Source: Ignavibacteria bacterium
Lineage (GTDB): Bacteria; Bacteroidota; Ignavibacteria; Tepidaquicellales; OLB5
Assembly (NCBI GenBank): GCA_030835025.1
Contig: JAUQWS010000100.1
Location: forward strand, 1 to 63,472
Length of the DNA stretch: 63,472 nucleotides
Direction: 5' to 3'
Shown here: one piece after another, positions 43,826 through 53,459 of the stretch
Layout of the letters: each line of letters starts with the position of its first letter
Position numbering within the stretch: the stretch's first letter is position 1
The notes under the pieces: model-generated
Seen by the model: the letters and a program-made list of their open reading frames with translations, nothing else
Told to the model about the DNA's origin: nothing
Database searches by the model: none
Program-made: the position numbers and the translations under genes

Positions 43826-45787
43826 ATGGAAGAACAGGAAACCAAAGTAAAGGAAAGAACTCCACTCCAGCTCAAACTGGAAAGTCTTCCCCCAAACCCC
43901 GGAATTTACCAGTTTAAGGATAAGGGAGGAAAAGTCATTTACGTTGGCAAGGCAAAGAACCTGCGCAACAGAGTGAGATTGTATTTCATGTCTAAACCTG
44001 TTGGCCCGAGGCTTGAGAAGATGATATCACTCATCCGCGATCTTGAGATCATAAATACTGATTCAGAAGTGGAATCCCTTATCCTCGAAATGAACATGAT
44101 CAAGCAGTTAAAGCCCAGGTATAATGTTAACCTGAAAGATGATAAATCATTTCCTTACATCGTGATCACTAATGAACGATATCCAAGGGTTTTCCCGACA
44201 AGAAAACGAAGAAGCGACGGCTCAAGATATTTCGGGCCGTTTGCAGACGTGGGTGCGATGAAGTTATCACTGAAAATGCTTCGTGATCTATTCATGATAA
44301 GGACCTGCAGTCTGAATATTACACAGGAAGCCATTGATAAAAAGAAGTTCAAGGTTTGCCTTGAGTATCATATACATAAATGCGAAGGTCCTTGCGAAGG
44401 ACTAGTATCGCCGGAAAGATACAATGAAATGATAGCCGAGGTTGAAAAAGTTCTGAATGGAAAGACTTCGACCCTTATTAAAGAGCTGGAAGAAAAAATG
44501 CACTCTGCCGCACACAACCATCAGTTTGAAGAAGCTGCACAGATTCGGAATAAGATCGAATCATTACAAGTTTACACTGAAAGACAAAAGGTAGTTTCCG
44601 AGGACCTTCTTGATAAGGACATAATAAATTTTGTAAAGGAAGAAGATGATGCTTGTGCAATGATCCTGAACATTCGCGATGGTAAGGTTATCGGCAAGCG
44701 GCATTATTATCTTGATACAGTTGAAGATAAAGAACCTGATGAAATTCTTGAAAGCGTGATATTCAGATATTACTCCGAGAACACATTTATACCTGATGAA
44801 ATCCATTTGCCGGAAGAAGCGGGTTCAACCGAGGAGAGTATTGATGCTCTTAAAGAATGGTTTGTAAAGAATTTCGCGAAGCATGTCGAGTTCAGAATAC
44901 CAAAACGAGGAGAGAAGGTCCAGCTGCTTGCAATGGTTAAAACAAATGCGCGCTTCATGCTTGATGAGCTTAAGCTTCAAAGGCTGAAACGTGAGTTCAT
45001 ACCAAATTCCGTAACCTCGCTCAAACGTGACTTACGGCTGACAAAGCTTCCCCGAAGAATAGAATGCTACGATATCTCGAATATCCAGGGAACGGATACG
45101 GTCGCCTCAATGGTAGTCTTCATTGACGGCAGACCGAAGAAAAGTGATTACAGGAAATTCAAGATTCAAACTGCCGTTAATGAAGTTGGCAGGCCCGACG
45201 ATTTCGCCTCAATGCGCGAAGTCATATTCAGGAGATTCAGGAAAATTGCCGAGAAAAAGAATATCTCATTGCCATTTCAGGAAGAGACCCCGGAAATAGT
45301 ATTTTCTGAAAATACTCAACCAAACAATGACCCAAGCTTCGACTCAATCCCGGATTTAATAGTAATTGATGGGGGAAAAGGCCAGCTTTCTTCGGCAGTT
45401 AAGGTACTTGGAGATATTGGCCTGGGCGAACTGAATATAATCGGGCTCGCCAAGAGGCTTGAAGAGGTCTTCCTGCCTGGAGCACACGAAGCCCAGTCAA
45501 TACCCAAAACTTCGAGCAGCATCAAGCTTCTGCAGCGTGTAAGGGATGAAGCGCACAGGTTTGCAATTACCTTCCACCGCTCCTTGCGCGATAAGCGAAC
45601 ACTAAAGAGCGAGCTTGAAGACATTAAAGGAATCGGAAAACTGACTGCGCAAAAGCTGCTTAAGGAATTCGGTTCAGTTGAAAAGATAAAGGAATCAATT
45701 AAAGAAAACTACGAAGATTTTGAAAAACGGGCGGGGAAAAAAGCTGCTGAAAGATTAAAACTCTGGCTGGATGCAAATAATATGTAA
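43826..45787 (+). CDS. uvrC: UvrABC system protein C (excinuclease)
   Basis: UvrC makes both incisions in nucleotide excision repair. Its 653 residues include the GIY-YIG nuclease (PGIYQFKDKGGKVIYVGKAK, residues 25-44), a UVR motif (HNHQFEEAAQIRNKIESL, about 230-247), the RNase-H-like 5' nuclease with ECYDISNIQGTDTVASMVVF (around 411) and LIVIDGGKGQLSSA, and two helix-hairpin-helix motifs at the C-terminus (LEDIKGIGKLTAQKLLKEFG). No truncation is seen. Confidence 0.97.
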   Translation: MEEQETKVKERTPLQLKLESLPPNPGIYQFKDKGGKVIYVGKAKNLRNRVRLYFMSKPVGPRLEKMISLIRDLEIINTDSEVESLILEMNMIKQLKPRYNVNLKDDKSFPYIVITNERYPRVFPTRKRRSDGSRYFGPFADVGAMKLSLKMLRDLFMIRTCSLNITQEAIDKKKFKVCLEYHIHKCEGPCEGLVSPERYNEMIAEVEKVLNGKTSTLIKELEEKMHSAAHNHQFEEAAQIRNKIESLQVYTERQKVVSEDLLDKDIINFVKEEDDACAMILNIRDGKVIGKRHYYLDTVEDKEPDEILESVIFRYYSENTFIPDEIHLPEEAGSTEESIDALKEWFVKNFAKHVEFRIPKRGEKVQLLAMVKTNARFMLDELKLQRLKREFIPNSVTSLKRDLRLTKLPRRIECYDISNIQGTDTVASMVVFIDGRPKKSDYRKFKIQTAVNEVGRPDDFASMREVIFRRFRKIAEKKNISLPFQEETPEIVFSENTQPNNDPSFDSIPDLIVIDGGKGQLSSAVKVLGDIGLGELNIIGLAKRLEEVFLPGAHEAQSIPKTSSSIKLLQRVRDEAHRFAITFHRSLRDKRTLKSELEDIKGIGKLTAQKLLKEFGSVEKIKESIKENYEDFEKRAGKKAAERLKLWLDANNM

Positions 45788-45936
45788 GGCACTATCTGTC
45801 TGAATAGTTCCTAATTAAAAACACATTATTCCCTTGACAAATGCTGAAATCATCATTAACATTACAGTAAGGAGAAGTACTGGTTTGGAAATCTGAATAA
45901 ACGGCTTCATTTTTTTGTTAATTAAATCATACTGAT

Positions 45937-46617
45937 ATGGATAACAAAAGAATTGAGATCACTTTAAGAGATTTTACCGGTGTCACAGATCTTGAAAGCT
46001 CCAAATACCTGCTGTTGAACAAGCTCAAATACTGTGAAAAAGAGCTTAACGAAACCCGCCTTTACCCCACATATCAAATGCTCATAAATATTTACATGCA
46101 GCTTGCTGATATTCTGAAGAATCACAACAAAATTTTCGGCAAAGAGTACACCGATGCCATTTGCGAAGAGGAAATGGAGGAAAAGCAGAGTCTTATTAAT
46201 AACGAGATCGAAAAATGCTTTGATCTTATGCACTGGTCATTTGCACATCTGAACCGTTTGCTCGAGCAAGGCAAAGCTATTTATGATTTCATAGATGAGA
46301 ATATTTCAATAGAAGCAATTGGCATTAACTCACCTTACAATCACGAAGGATATTTTATCCTTCCAGATAACAGGGAAAGACTCCTTAGAATTATTAAATA
46401 CAACCGCAATTTATACAAAGTATTAAAGACTAGAGAAGTGGGCAACAGAGAAATGACACTGATCACTATTCCAAATGAAGTATTGAGGAATTATATGATC
46501 TCTGATGACATTCTGAACCAGATAATCTATATGCTGGATACAGAGCTGAATTTCCCGTACGGTCAATCGATATTGCCAGTTGCTAAGAGGAAGTTTCTGA
46601 ATTTTCTGGAGAACTAA
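45937..46617 (+). CDS. Unrecognised soluble helical protein
   Basis: A 226-residue protein with no signal peptide and no family I know. It is rich in charged helices (EEEMEEKQSLINNEIEKCFD) in the first half and has a mixed second half (EGYFILPDNRERLLRIIKYN, NREMTLITIPNEVLRNYMIS). It may be cytoplasmic. It lies alone between uvrC and a convergent peptidase gene. Confidence 0.7.
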   Translation: MDNKRIEITLRDFTGVTDLESSKYLLLNKLKYCEKELNETRLYPTYQMLINIYMQLADILKNHNKIFGKEYTDAICEEEMEEKQSLINNEIEKCFDLMHWSFAHLNRLLEQGKAIYDFIDENISIEAIGINSPYNHEGYFILPDNRERLLRIIKYNRNLYKVLKTREVGNREMTLITIPNEVLRNYMISDDILNQIIYMLDTELNFPYGQSILPVAKRKFLNFLEN

Positions 46618-46629
46618 GGGAACCGAAAG

Positions 46630-47457
46630 TCACTCAACAAGAAGCTCAGGCCTGTATTCAAAATGCATTGTATCGTAGTGGTACCATTTACCGCCCCAAA
46701 TGAACCCGTGCTTTTCGAAGATTTCAATAATTTCCATTGGAATCCTGTTCTTCCATACCATGTCACCATCCCACTGCCAGTAATTGCTGTAATTGGTATT
46801 TATGTCAATTGATGTGCCGAATGCATGCGTGCTTAACCTGTTTGTTCCGGCAATATTCCGCCAGTTGAATGTTCCCCCGGTGCGGCTTAAGTATTTATCG
46901 AATTCCGCCCCCAGGGTTGATTCAATCTCGTCCGATACTGCCTGGAGTTTTTCTGCCATACCATTAACGCTGTTCACCTGCACGTTGCATCCGCAAACAG
47001 AAGGCATCCAGTTTATAGTTACGAGATTTTTCTTAACCTCCGATGACGTATTGCCGTACATTTTTTTGAAGAAAGGCTCATATCTTATTCTTCCGGGTTC
47101 AAAGTTCTCTGCAGGCGGTGAATCCCAATTTGCGCCTTTCACATATTTTTGATGCATCATATCTTCAAGATCAGGTGAGTCAAGCATTTCATCGTGCGTC
47201 TTCCCTGCAATTCCGTCATCCCACTGCATTACTGTTCCGTCTTTGAAATAGAGATTATTTTCATCTGCTCTATCTATGAAATCAGGATAAGCTTTGACTA
47301 GCCTTAATAGTCCATCAGGAATAGCTTTCTTTACTTCTCCCTGTAAACTGTCCCGCGATAAAGTAATATTATTTACATCATTATTTGTGTAATTTGACTT
47401 GTTTTCACCGCACGAAACAAGGCTGAAAAGCGTTAATAAGTAAACTATTAAATTCAT
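46630..47457 (-). CDS. M15-family D-alanyl-D-alanine carboxypeptidase-like lipoprotein
   Basis: A 275-residue predicted lipoprotein (LLTLFSLVSCGENK, lipobox Cys near residue 17). The C-terminal zinc peptidase domain has the M15 ligands: RLSTHAFGTSIDINTNYSNY (His and Asp, about 207-226) and KWYHYDTMHFEYRPEL (His near the end, 258-273). This group cleaves peptidoglycan stem peptides. It converges with the gene at 45937 and diverges from the methylase at 47488. Confidence 0.87.
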   Translation of the reverse strand: MNLIVYLLTLFSLVSCGENKSNYTNNDVNNITLSRDSLQGEVKKAIPDGLLRLVKAYPDFIDRADENNLYFKDGTVMQWDDGIAGKTHDEMLDSPDLEDMMHQKYVKGANWDSPPAENFEPGRIRYEPFFKKMYGNTSSEVKKNLVTINWMPSVCGCNVQVNSVNGMAEKLQAVSDEIESTLGAEFDKYLSRTGGTFNWRNIAGTNRLSTHAFGTSIDINTNYSNYWQWDGDMVWKNRIPMEIIEIFEKHGFIWGGKWYHYDTMHFEYRPELLVE

Positions 47458-47487
47458 TTTCCGGATTTCTTCTGTAAATATACTCTA

Positions 47488-48195
47488 ATGCAAAAAGGAA
47501 AACTATACCTCATTCCCAACACACTCGGAAGCGATGAGCTTAAAAGTACAATCCCTTCGCAGGTATTGTATATTATTGAGTCTATTGACCATTACATAGT
47601 TGAAAATATCCATTCTGCAGCTCACTTTTTAAAGCTTGCCGGATTAAACAAGCCGCTTAAGGAATTAACATTTTATGTGCTGAACGTTAACACAAAAGAG
47701 GATGAATATCATTCTTACTTAAATGTAATATCGCACGGTAATAATATGGGAATAATATCCGAAGCCGGAATGCCGTGTATAGCTGATCCCGGTTCCGTTA
47801 TCGTTTCTATGGCTCACAAAAAAGATATTACCGTTGTTCCGCTGGCCGGACCCTCATCTATCCTGATGGCACTTGCAGCTTCCGGGCTGAACGGGCAGAA
47901 CTTTTCATTTAACGGTTATCTGCCCATTGATAAAGTGAAGCGCAAAGCAAAATTGAAAGAACTCCAGGGAAGGATAAAAACCGAAAACCAGACACAGATA
48001 TTTATCGAGGCTCCCCACAGGAACGACAGGCTGCTTGAAGAACTAATTGAAACATGCAGTGCAGAACTGAAGCTTTCGCTAAGCGTTGGTTTAACAACAC
48101 ACGAAGAACAGATCATAACAAAAAGCATAAGGGAATGGAAAAAAACAGAAATAACAATAGGGAAAACACCCGCAATATTCTTAATTGGCAAATGA
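47488..48195 (+). CDS. SAM-dependent methyltransferase, RsmI/tetrapyrrole-methylase family
   Basis: A 235-residue protein of the tetrapyrrole methylase fold. YLIPNTLGSDEL starts it, and NNMGIISEAGMPCIADPGSV (about 91-110) with VVPLAGPSSILMALAASGLN (about 116-135) carry the SAM site of RsmI, which 2'-O-methylates C1402 of 16S rRNA. It is a shorter Bacteroidota branch, and identity with RsmI itself is not certain. It overlaps the following lipoprotein gene by four bases (ATGA). Confidence 0.85.
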   Translation: MQKGKLYLIPNTLGSDELKSTIPSQVLYIIESIDHYIVENIHSAAHFLKLAGLNKPLKELTFYVLNVNTKEDEYHSYLNVISHGNNMGIISEAGMPCIADPGSVIVSMAHKKDITVVPLAGPSSILMALAASGLNGQNFSFNGYLPIDKVKRKAKLKELQGRIKTENQTQIFIEAPHRNDRLLEELIETCSAELKLSLSVGLTTHEEQIITKSIREWKKTEITIGKTPAIFLIGK

Positions 48196-48716
48196 GAAAA
48201 CTATTTTTAATAATAGTCAGCTCAGTATTAGTACTGAGCTGCGGAAAGAAAGAAATGACCGGCACACAGCCTCCAAATGACACAAAAAAAGACTCCTTGC
48301 AAAGAATTGAGGGTAATGACGTAACAAAAACTCCGGAAGGTCAAAAGAAGGATTCAGCTATTTCCAAAAACCCGGTACTCAAGTGGGAATTCAAATCTCT
48401 TGGAACAGGAAAACATGATGAACCGATAACACAGGTATATGTTGTTGTTAACGGGAAGAAATTTGAAATCCAAAAAATTGAATTTGGCTTTAGTGATGTT
48501 GTGAAAGATAGCTACGCTGATCATCATATACCCGGCGAAGCGATTATTGCGTGCCGCGGATGGTGGGCAGGGGCCGGAATAGACTACTGGGTAACCAGAA
48601 ATAACAAGGAGCTGCTTGTTTTCAGCAGGGAAATCGGCGAAACTTCAACAGAAGACGGCGAACCCAGCGATTATGAAGGAAAACCACAGCATATTAAATC
48701 AATAACTATTGAGTGA
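48192..48716 (+). CDS. Predicted lipoprotein of unknown function
   Basis: About 174 residues. The ATG at 48192 overlaps the upstream stop and gives a lipoprotein signal (LFLIIVSSVLVLSCGKKEM, lipobox SCG), so the in-frame upstream start at 48054 is rejected. A Lys/Asp-rich linker (TKKDSLQ, TPEGQKKDSA) leads to a compact domain with KWEFKSLGTGKHDEPITQVY and RGWWAGAGIDYWVTRNNKEL. No family is recognised. Confidence 0.75.
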   Translation: MRKLFLIIVSSVLVLSCGKKEMTGTQPPNDTKKDSLQRIEGNDVTKTPEGQKKDSAISKNPVLKWEFKSLGTGKHDEPITQVYVVVNGKKFEIQKIEFGFSDVVKDSYADHHIPGEAIIACRGWWAGAGIDYWVTRNNKELLVFSREIGETSTEDGEPSDYEGKPQHIKSITIE

Positions 48717-48740
48717 TTGACAGGCATGGTTGGGGAAAAG

Positions 48741-48771
48741 AAAAAGGACGGTCAAATACTTTTGCCCGCCC
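48741..48771 (-). terminator. Terminator of the HU gene
   Basis: On the minus strand GGGCGG and CCGTCC (one G-U pair) form a stem followed by TTTTTC, 26 bases beyond the HU stop codon. Confidence 0.6.
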
Positions 48772-48796
48772 CCAAAATCACTCCTAAAAAAGTAAA

Positions 48797-49072
48797 CTAT
48801 TTATTTACGGTATCAGATAATCCTTTACCTGCTTTAAAACGTGCAACTTTTCTTGCAGGAATATTTATTGAAGCACCGGTCTGCGGATTTCTGCCGACTC
48901 TTGCATTCCTTTTAGAAACTGAAAACGTTCCGAAACCGACCAGTGAAACTCTCCCGCCCTTTTTCAGGGTCTTTGTTACACTGCTTAAGAATGAATCCAG
49001 GGCTGCTTTTGCAGCAACTTTAGTAGTGCTGGCGTCGGCTGCCATTTGAGCAATAATTTCTTCTCTTGTCAT
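48797..49072 (-). CDS. HU/IHF-family nucleoid DNA-binding protein
   Basis: A 91-residue histone-like protein that bends and compacts DNA as a dimer. Family marks are TREEIIAQMAADAS at the start, RVSLVGFGTFSVSKRNARVG (about 42-61, including the arm entry) and GRNPQTGASINIPARKVARF (about 61-80). A Bacteroidota-type minus-7 element lies about 50 bases upstream. Confidence 0.95.
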   Translation of the reverse strand: MTREEIIAQMAADASTTKVAAKAALDSFLSSVTKTLKKGGRVSLVGFGTFSVSKRNARVGRNPQTGASINIPARKVARFKAGKGLSDTVNK

Positions 49073-49121
49073 TTGGTTTTGAAGTTAAATTGTTATTATG
49101 TTGTTGATTAGATGTGTTTCA

Positions 49122-49129
49122 CAAAGATA
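49122..49129 (-). promoter_or_regulatory. Minus-7 promoter element of the HU gene
   Basis: TATCTTTG on the minus strand matches TAnnTTTG; the leader is about 45 bases. The TTG partner is not at the canonical distance. Confidence 0.6.
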
Positions 49130-49236
49130 ACTATTTCTTAACAAAATAAAAAATAGTTAATTAAGCGTAAATCATTAATCAATACCTTTTATGATAAATA
49201 TAATTTCATTAAAATTGCAGCCATATAATAAAATTA

Positions 49237-51027
49237 ATGAAGCTACTACTTTCGTATTTAAAGAATTACAGGGGTTACGTTGTTTTAGCACTTTCCCTTG
49301 CGGCCATAAACCAGGTTTTTTCCCTTCTTGACCCGATCATACTTCGCTACATAATTGATGATTATGCCACAAAATTCGATAAATATACCCAGGATCAGTT
49401 CTTTAAAGGGGTGGGACTCCTGCTTGCCCTTGGTGTCGGTTCGGCCTTTGTATCCCGGGTAGCCAAGAACTTTCAGGACTACTATATTAACATGATCACC
49501 CAGAAACTGGGGGCAAGGATATATGCCGACGGGATCAAACACTCGCTTGATCTGCCCTACCAGGTATTTGAAGATAAGCGCTCCGGCGAAACCCTTGGCA
49601 TCTTGCAGAAAGTGCGCACCGATGTTGAACGTCTTATTTCTGCATCCATTAACATAGTTTACGCTACGCTTATCGGACTTATCTTTGTAAGTATTTATTC
49701 ATTCTCAATTCACTGGATAATTTTCCCCGTATATGTTGTAACAGCACCTTTGATCGGATGGGTCAGCTCTCAGCTAAGCAAGCGCATAAAAAGAATACAG
49801 AAAAAAATCGTAAGTGAAACTACTTCGCTTGCGGGAACCACTACTGAATCACTCCGCAATATTGAACTTGTAAAAAGCCTTGGACTTGCGGGCCAGGAAA
49901 TAAACAGGCTTAACTCGACAACTGAGAAAATTCTCGGGCTTGAGCTAAGAAAAGTGCGTTACATAAGAAGTATCAGTTTCATACAGGGCACGCTTGTTAA
50001 TTTTCTGCGTACTTCAATTCTTTTCATTATGATGTACCTTATCTTCTCGAAGGTGATCACAGCCGGAGAGTTTTTTTCATTGTACATTTATTCGTTCTTT
50101 ATATTTGGTCCGTTGCAGGAGCTTGGCAATATCATCAATATCTACAGGGAAAGCGAAGTATCACTCAACAATTTTCAGGATATAATAGATACGCCGCTTG
50201 AGAAAAAACCCGAAAAACCTGTTTCGATAGGTCAGATAGAGACATTTGAATTTGACAAAGTCACTTTTAAGCATCTGAGCGCTTCCAATCATGCATTGGA
50301 GCATATTTCCTTCAATACTCATCTTGGGCAGACTGTTGCGTTTGTAGGTCCTTCGGGTTCCGGTAAAACCACACTGGTCAAGCTTCTGGTAGGATTGTAC
50401 GCTCCCCAAAGCGGCACCATTTTTTACAATGGAGTGCCCGGCGGTGAAATTGATTTTGACCACCTGCGAAATCAGATCGGATTTGTAACTCAGGATACAC
50501 AGTTGTTTGCAGGAACTATCAAAGAGAATCTGCTTTTTGTAAATCCTGATGCAAGCGACGAAGAAATTCTTGATGCACTCAACAAAGCTGCATGCCAGGG
50601 TTTGCTGGAAAGGGCCGATAAAGGTATTGATACAGTCATCGGAGAAGGCGGAGTAAAAGTCTCGGGCGGCGAGAAACAGAGGCTTTCAATTGCACGGGCA
50701 CTGCTGAGAAAACCAAGACTGCTGGTATTTGATGAAGCAACATCTGCACTCGATTCACTAACCGAAGAAGAGATCGGACAGACAATACGCGATGTATCAG
50801 CAAGAACTGATCATATCACAATTCTGATTGCCCACAGGCTTTCTACAGTCATGCATGCAGACAAGATATACGTGCTTGAAAAGGGCCGAATGATCGAAGA
50901 GGGAAAGCATCATGAACTGCTCGAGCTCAAGGGTCTGTATTATGCAATGTGGCGCCAGCAGATAGGTGAACGCCACAGGACGAACGGAGCAATAGCTGAA
51001 GAACTTGTTCCTAAGGAACTTAAGTGA
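49237..51027 (+). CDS. ABC transporter, fused membrane and ATPase domains (exporter type)
   Basis: A 596-residue type IV ABC exporter half-transporter. The membrane domain fills residues about 1-315 with six helices. The ATPase part has Walker A GPSGSGKTTLVKL (about 370-382), Q-loop VTQDTQLFAGTI, signature VSGGEKQRLSIARALL (about 475-490), Walker B LLVFDEATSALDS and H-loop IAHRLSTV. It works as a homo- or heterodimer; the substrate (lipid, drug or peptide) cannot be told. No partner gene is nearby. Confidence 0.93.
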   Translation: MKLLLSYLKNYRGYVVLALSLAAINQVFSLLDPIILRYIIDDYATKFDKYTQDQFFKGVGLLLALGVGSAFVSRVAKNFQDYYINMITQKLGARIYADGIKHSLDLPYQVFEDKRSGETLGILQKVRTDVERLISASINIVYATLIGLIFVSIYSFSIHWIIFPVYVVTAPLIGWVSSQLSKRIKRIQKKIVSETTSLAGTTTESLRNIELVKSLGLAGQEINRLNSTTEKILGLELRKVRYIRSISFIQGTLVNFLRTSILFIMMYLIFSKVITAGEFFSLYIYSFFIFGPLQELGNIINIYRESEVSLNNFQDIIDTPLEKKPEKPVSIGQIETFEFDKVTFKHLSASNHALEHISFNTHLGQTVAFVGPSGSGKTTLVKLLVGLYAPQSGTIFYNGVPGGEIDFDHLRNQIGFVTQDTQLFAGTIKENLLFVNPDASDEEILDALNKAACQGLLERADKGIDTVIGEGGVKVSGGEKQRLSIARALLRKPRLLVFDEATSALDSLTEEEIGQTIRDVSARTDHITILIAHRLSTVMHADKIYVLEKGRMIEEGKHHELLELKGLYYAMWRQQIGERHRTNGAIAEELVPKELK

Positions 51028-51123
51028 TTATAAAAGAGGATCATCCGGTAGAAACAGACGGCAAAAATTTATGGCTCACTGCAAACTCATTGTATATTTC
51101 TAAATATTGTGTTAAAATTACAT

Positions 51124-51537
51124 ATGGAAAACGAAACTACCACTCATCAGATTAGCAGTGATGTAACGACAGAAGGTATAAGGATCCAGGTTTTCCCTGA
51201 TTATGTTCCGGAACACTCCAACCCCGAACAAAACCGGTATTCATTTTCATACAGAGTAATTATTACCAATGAAAGCGAAGCTAAAGTAAAGCTTCTGTCA
51301 CGTCATTGGCTGATCATAAATTCCGATGGTGATCAGGAAAGTGTTGACGGTCCCGGAGTTGTAGGTTATACACCGGAGCTTGAGCCCGGCGAATCTTTTG
51401 AGTACTCAAGCCATTGCCCTATTAATACAGTATGGGGAACAATGGAGGGTACATACACAATGATACGCGATAACGGGCAGAAATTTGATGTCAAGATCGG
51501 CAGATTCTATCTTGTCAGCGATATTGTTCTGGCTTAG
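51124..51537 (+). CDS. apaG: ApaG/Co2+-Mg2+ efflux-associated protein
   Basis: A 137-residue protein of the ApaG fold: SSDVTTEGIRIQVFPDYVPE at the start, YSFSYRVIITNESEAKVKLL, the typical LLSRHWLIINSDGDQESVDG, and VGYTPELEPGESFEYSSHCP. ApaG proteins bind phosphate or nucleotides and are linked to Co/Mg resistance; the biochemical role is unresolved. I took the ATG at 51124, not an upstream TTG at 51109, as its N-terminus fits the family. Confidence 0.93.
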   Translation: MENETTTHQISSDVTTEGIRIQVFPDYVPEHSNPEQNRYSFSYRVIITNESEAKVKLLSRHWLIINSDGDQESVDGPGVVGYTPELEPGESFEYSSHCPINTVWGTMEGTYTMIRDNGQKFDVKIGRFYLVSDIVLA

Positions 51538-51623
51538 GTGCTGAAAACTTAGCGATATTCCTTTTTTCCCTGCGGTATTGCAAAATTCATTCTTTCAGGC
51601 TAATTTGCCTCAAAATCCGGCGA

Positions 51624-52862
51624 ATGAACAAGCAAACATTTTTCTTTCTGATTTCCTTTTTATTTATCTCAACTGAACAGTTTTCTCAGGGGTGGATACC
51701 TCAAACCAGCAATACAAATGAGATTTTCTACTCCGTCTTTTTCACCAATGAAAACACCGGCTGGGCTGTAGGCAATAACGGAGTGATCAGGGCAACAACC
51801 AACGGCGGCACAAACTGGTTCAATCAAACAACAACATTTCCGGGTCCCTGGTTTGAAGTTCATTTCGTCAATCCCTCGACAGGCTGGATATGCGGGGGAA
51901 ACGGAGTAATGAAGAAAACAACAAACAGCGGGAATAACTGGTTCGATATTCCAAGCGGTACATCGAGTACACTTTATTGCACATTCTTCATAAACGATCA
52001 AACCGGATGGATCGTTGGCGGACCCCAGACACCGAGAAAAACTACCGATGGCGGCACGACCTTTACTCAGCAGACCATACCGATCGGGGGATCATTGTGG
52101 ACAGTGAAATTCCTGGATTCACAGATCGGCTTTGCCACTCTTGATGCAGGGGGATTTATAAAAACTGTAAATGGCGGAGCAAACTGGACCCCCTATTCCA
52201 CAGGTACTGGCGGAACGATTTGGTCAGGATTCTTTACGGATGCGCAAACGGGATATCTCTCAGCTGACGGTGGTGTTATCAGAAAGACTACAAACGGCGG
52301 AGTGAGTTGGTCAGCACAAACGAGCGGAACTTCACAACTTCTTCACTGGGTGTTTTTTCCCCTTACAGGGTCAGGAAACTTGGGTTTTATCTGCGGTTGG
52401 AGCGGAACCATCCTTGCAACATCAAACGGCGGCGTGAACTGGAATTCGCAGTCTTCAGGAACTTCTCAGAATCTTAGGTCTTTACACTTCCCGAATTCGC
52501 AGACCGGCTGGGCTGTAGGCGATAACGGCACTATTCTTAAGACAACAACAGGAGGTTTATTGCCGGTAGTACAGATTTCAAGCGAAATACCGTGGGGATT
52601 CAGACTATTCCAAAACTATCCCAATCCATTTAATCCCGTAACTACAATATCTTTCAACATTCCAGTTTCGCAGGCAAAGAGCATCAGCCTCAAAGTATAT
52701 GACCCTGCTGGAAAGCTGATTTCGGTTCTTTTGGAGGAAAGGTTATCGGCGGGAAAATATGAAGTTAATTTTGATGCACGAAATCTCTCAAGCGGGATTT
52801 ACTTTTATTCGCTTACTACAGATAATTTTGCTGAAACAAAGAAAATGATGCTTTTGAAGTGA
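51624..52862 (+). CDS. Ycf48/HCF136-like beta-propeller with T9SS sorting domain
   Basis: A 412-residue secreted protein. A signal peptide (1-22) is followed by at least six repeats of about 42 residues with GWAVGNNGVIRATTNGGTNW, GWICGGNGVMKKTTNSGNNW and similar, the photosystem-II assembly factor Ycf48-like motif that forms a BNR-type propeller. It ends in QNYPNPFNPVTTISF and KMMLLK, a type A T9SS tag. No photosynthesis is implied; such propellers are common surface proteins in this phylum. Confidence 0.92.
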   Translation: MNKQTFFFLISFLFISTEQFSQGWIPQTSNTNEIFYSVFFTNENTGWAVGNNGVIRATTNGGTNWFNQTTTFPGPWFEVHFVNPSTGWICGGNGVMKKTTNSGNNWFDIPSGTSSTLYCTFFINDQTGWIVGGPQTPRKTTDGGTTFTQQTIPIGGSLWTVKFLDSQIGFATLDAGGFIKTVNGGANWTPYSTGTGGTIWSGFFTDAQTGYLSADGGVIRKTTNGGVSWSAQTSGTSQLLHWVFFPLTGSGNLGFICGWSGTILATSNGGVNWNSQSSGTSQNLRSLHFPNSQTGWAVGDNGTILKTTTGGLLPVVQISSEIPWGFRLFQNYPNPFNPVTTISFNIPVSQAKSISLKVYDPAGKLISVLLEERLSAGKYEVNFDARNLSSGIYFYSLTTDNFAETKKMMLLK

Positions 52863-52951
52863 GGAGAAAGAACAGCTATAATTATTCGTCGTGCTAAGAT
52901 CTTTAAAACGAACCGGCTTTTATGTTTGTAACCCGATAAGCAACTTAATTT

Positions 52952-53446
52952 ATGAATCCTAAGAAAAAAGCAACAGTGCCAAAACAGGAATCAGTTTGGG
53001 ATTACCCGAGGCCCCCGAGGATTGAAGATTGCTCAAAACACATACGGATAATCTTCAATGGCATTGTCATAGCAGATTCGACTCATTCGAAAAGAGTACT
53101 TGAGACCTCTCACCCGCCTGTTTATTACATCCCCCCGCAAGACATAAAGACTGAATACCTGAAGCCCGCTGAAAACCGAACATTTTGTGAATGGAAGGGT
53201 GAGGCAAGCTACTATCATCTTCGTGTTGGTGAAAAATATGTGCGGTATGCGTGCTGGTATTATCCAAACCCTATTCCTGCCTTTGCCCGGTTAAAAGATC
53301 ATATGGCATTTTATGCGGGAAAGATGGATAAATGTTTTGTGGGAGAAGAGCTGGTAAAACCGCAGCCCGGGAAGTTCTACGGCGGCTGGATAACAAGCGA
53401 TATAGTGGGTCCGTTTAAAGGAGAAGTAGAATCAGAAAACCGGTAA
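52952..53446 (+). CDS. DUF427 protein
   Basis: A 164-residue protein with the DUF427 signature: IRIIFNGIVIADSTHSKRVL, HPPVYYIPPQDIKTEYLKPA, CEWKGEASYYHLRVGEKYVR and ARLKDHMAFYAGKMDKCFVG. The family (nucleotidyltransferase-like NTP_transf_9 fold) lacks a firmly known activity. It is 13 bases upstream of the dehydrogenase, likely in one operon. Confidence 0.92.
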   Translation: MNPKKKATVPKQESVWDYPRPPRIEDCSKHIRIIFNGIVIADSTHSKRVLETSHPPVYYIPPQDIKTEYLKPAENRTFCEWKGEASYYHLRVGEKYVRYACWYYPNPIPAFARLKDHMAFYAGKMDKCFVGEELVKPQPGKFYGGWITSDIVGPFKGEVESENR

Positions 53447-53459
53447 TCAATTCTATTAA

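Noticed and set aside
45815-45910. Minus-strand 31-codon hydrophobic frame between uvrC and the gene at 45937
   Set aside because: It resembles the 28-aa microproteins in size and hydrophobicity, but it has no ribosome binding site, lacks the P16-F17 and spacing pattern, no terminator follows, and both neighbours run the other way. Probably chance in an AT-rich spacer.
48054-48191. Upstream in-frame start for the lipoprotein at 48192
   Set aside because: The extension lies wholly inside the methylase gene in another frame, and the lipoprotein signal begins at 48192.
51624-52862. Evidence for photosynthesis from the Ycf48-like repeats
   Set aside because: Ycf48-like propellers occur widely as secreted proteins in this phylum, and no photosystem or chlorophyll gene is present.
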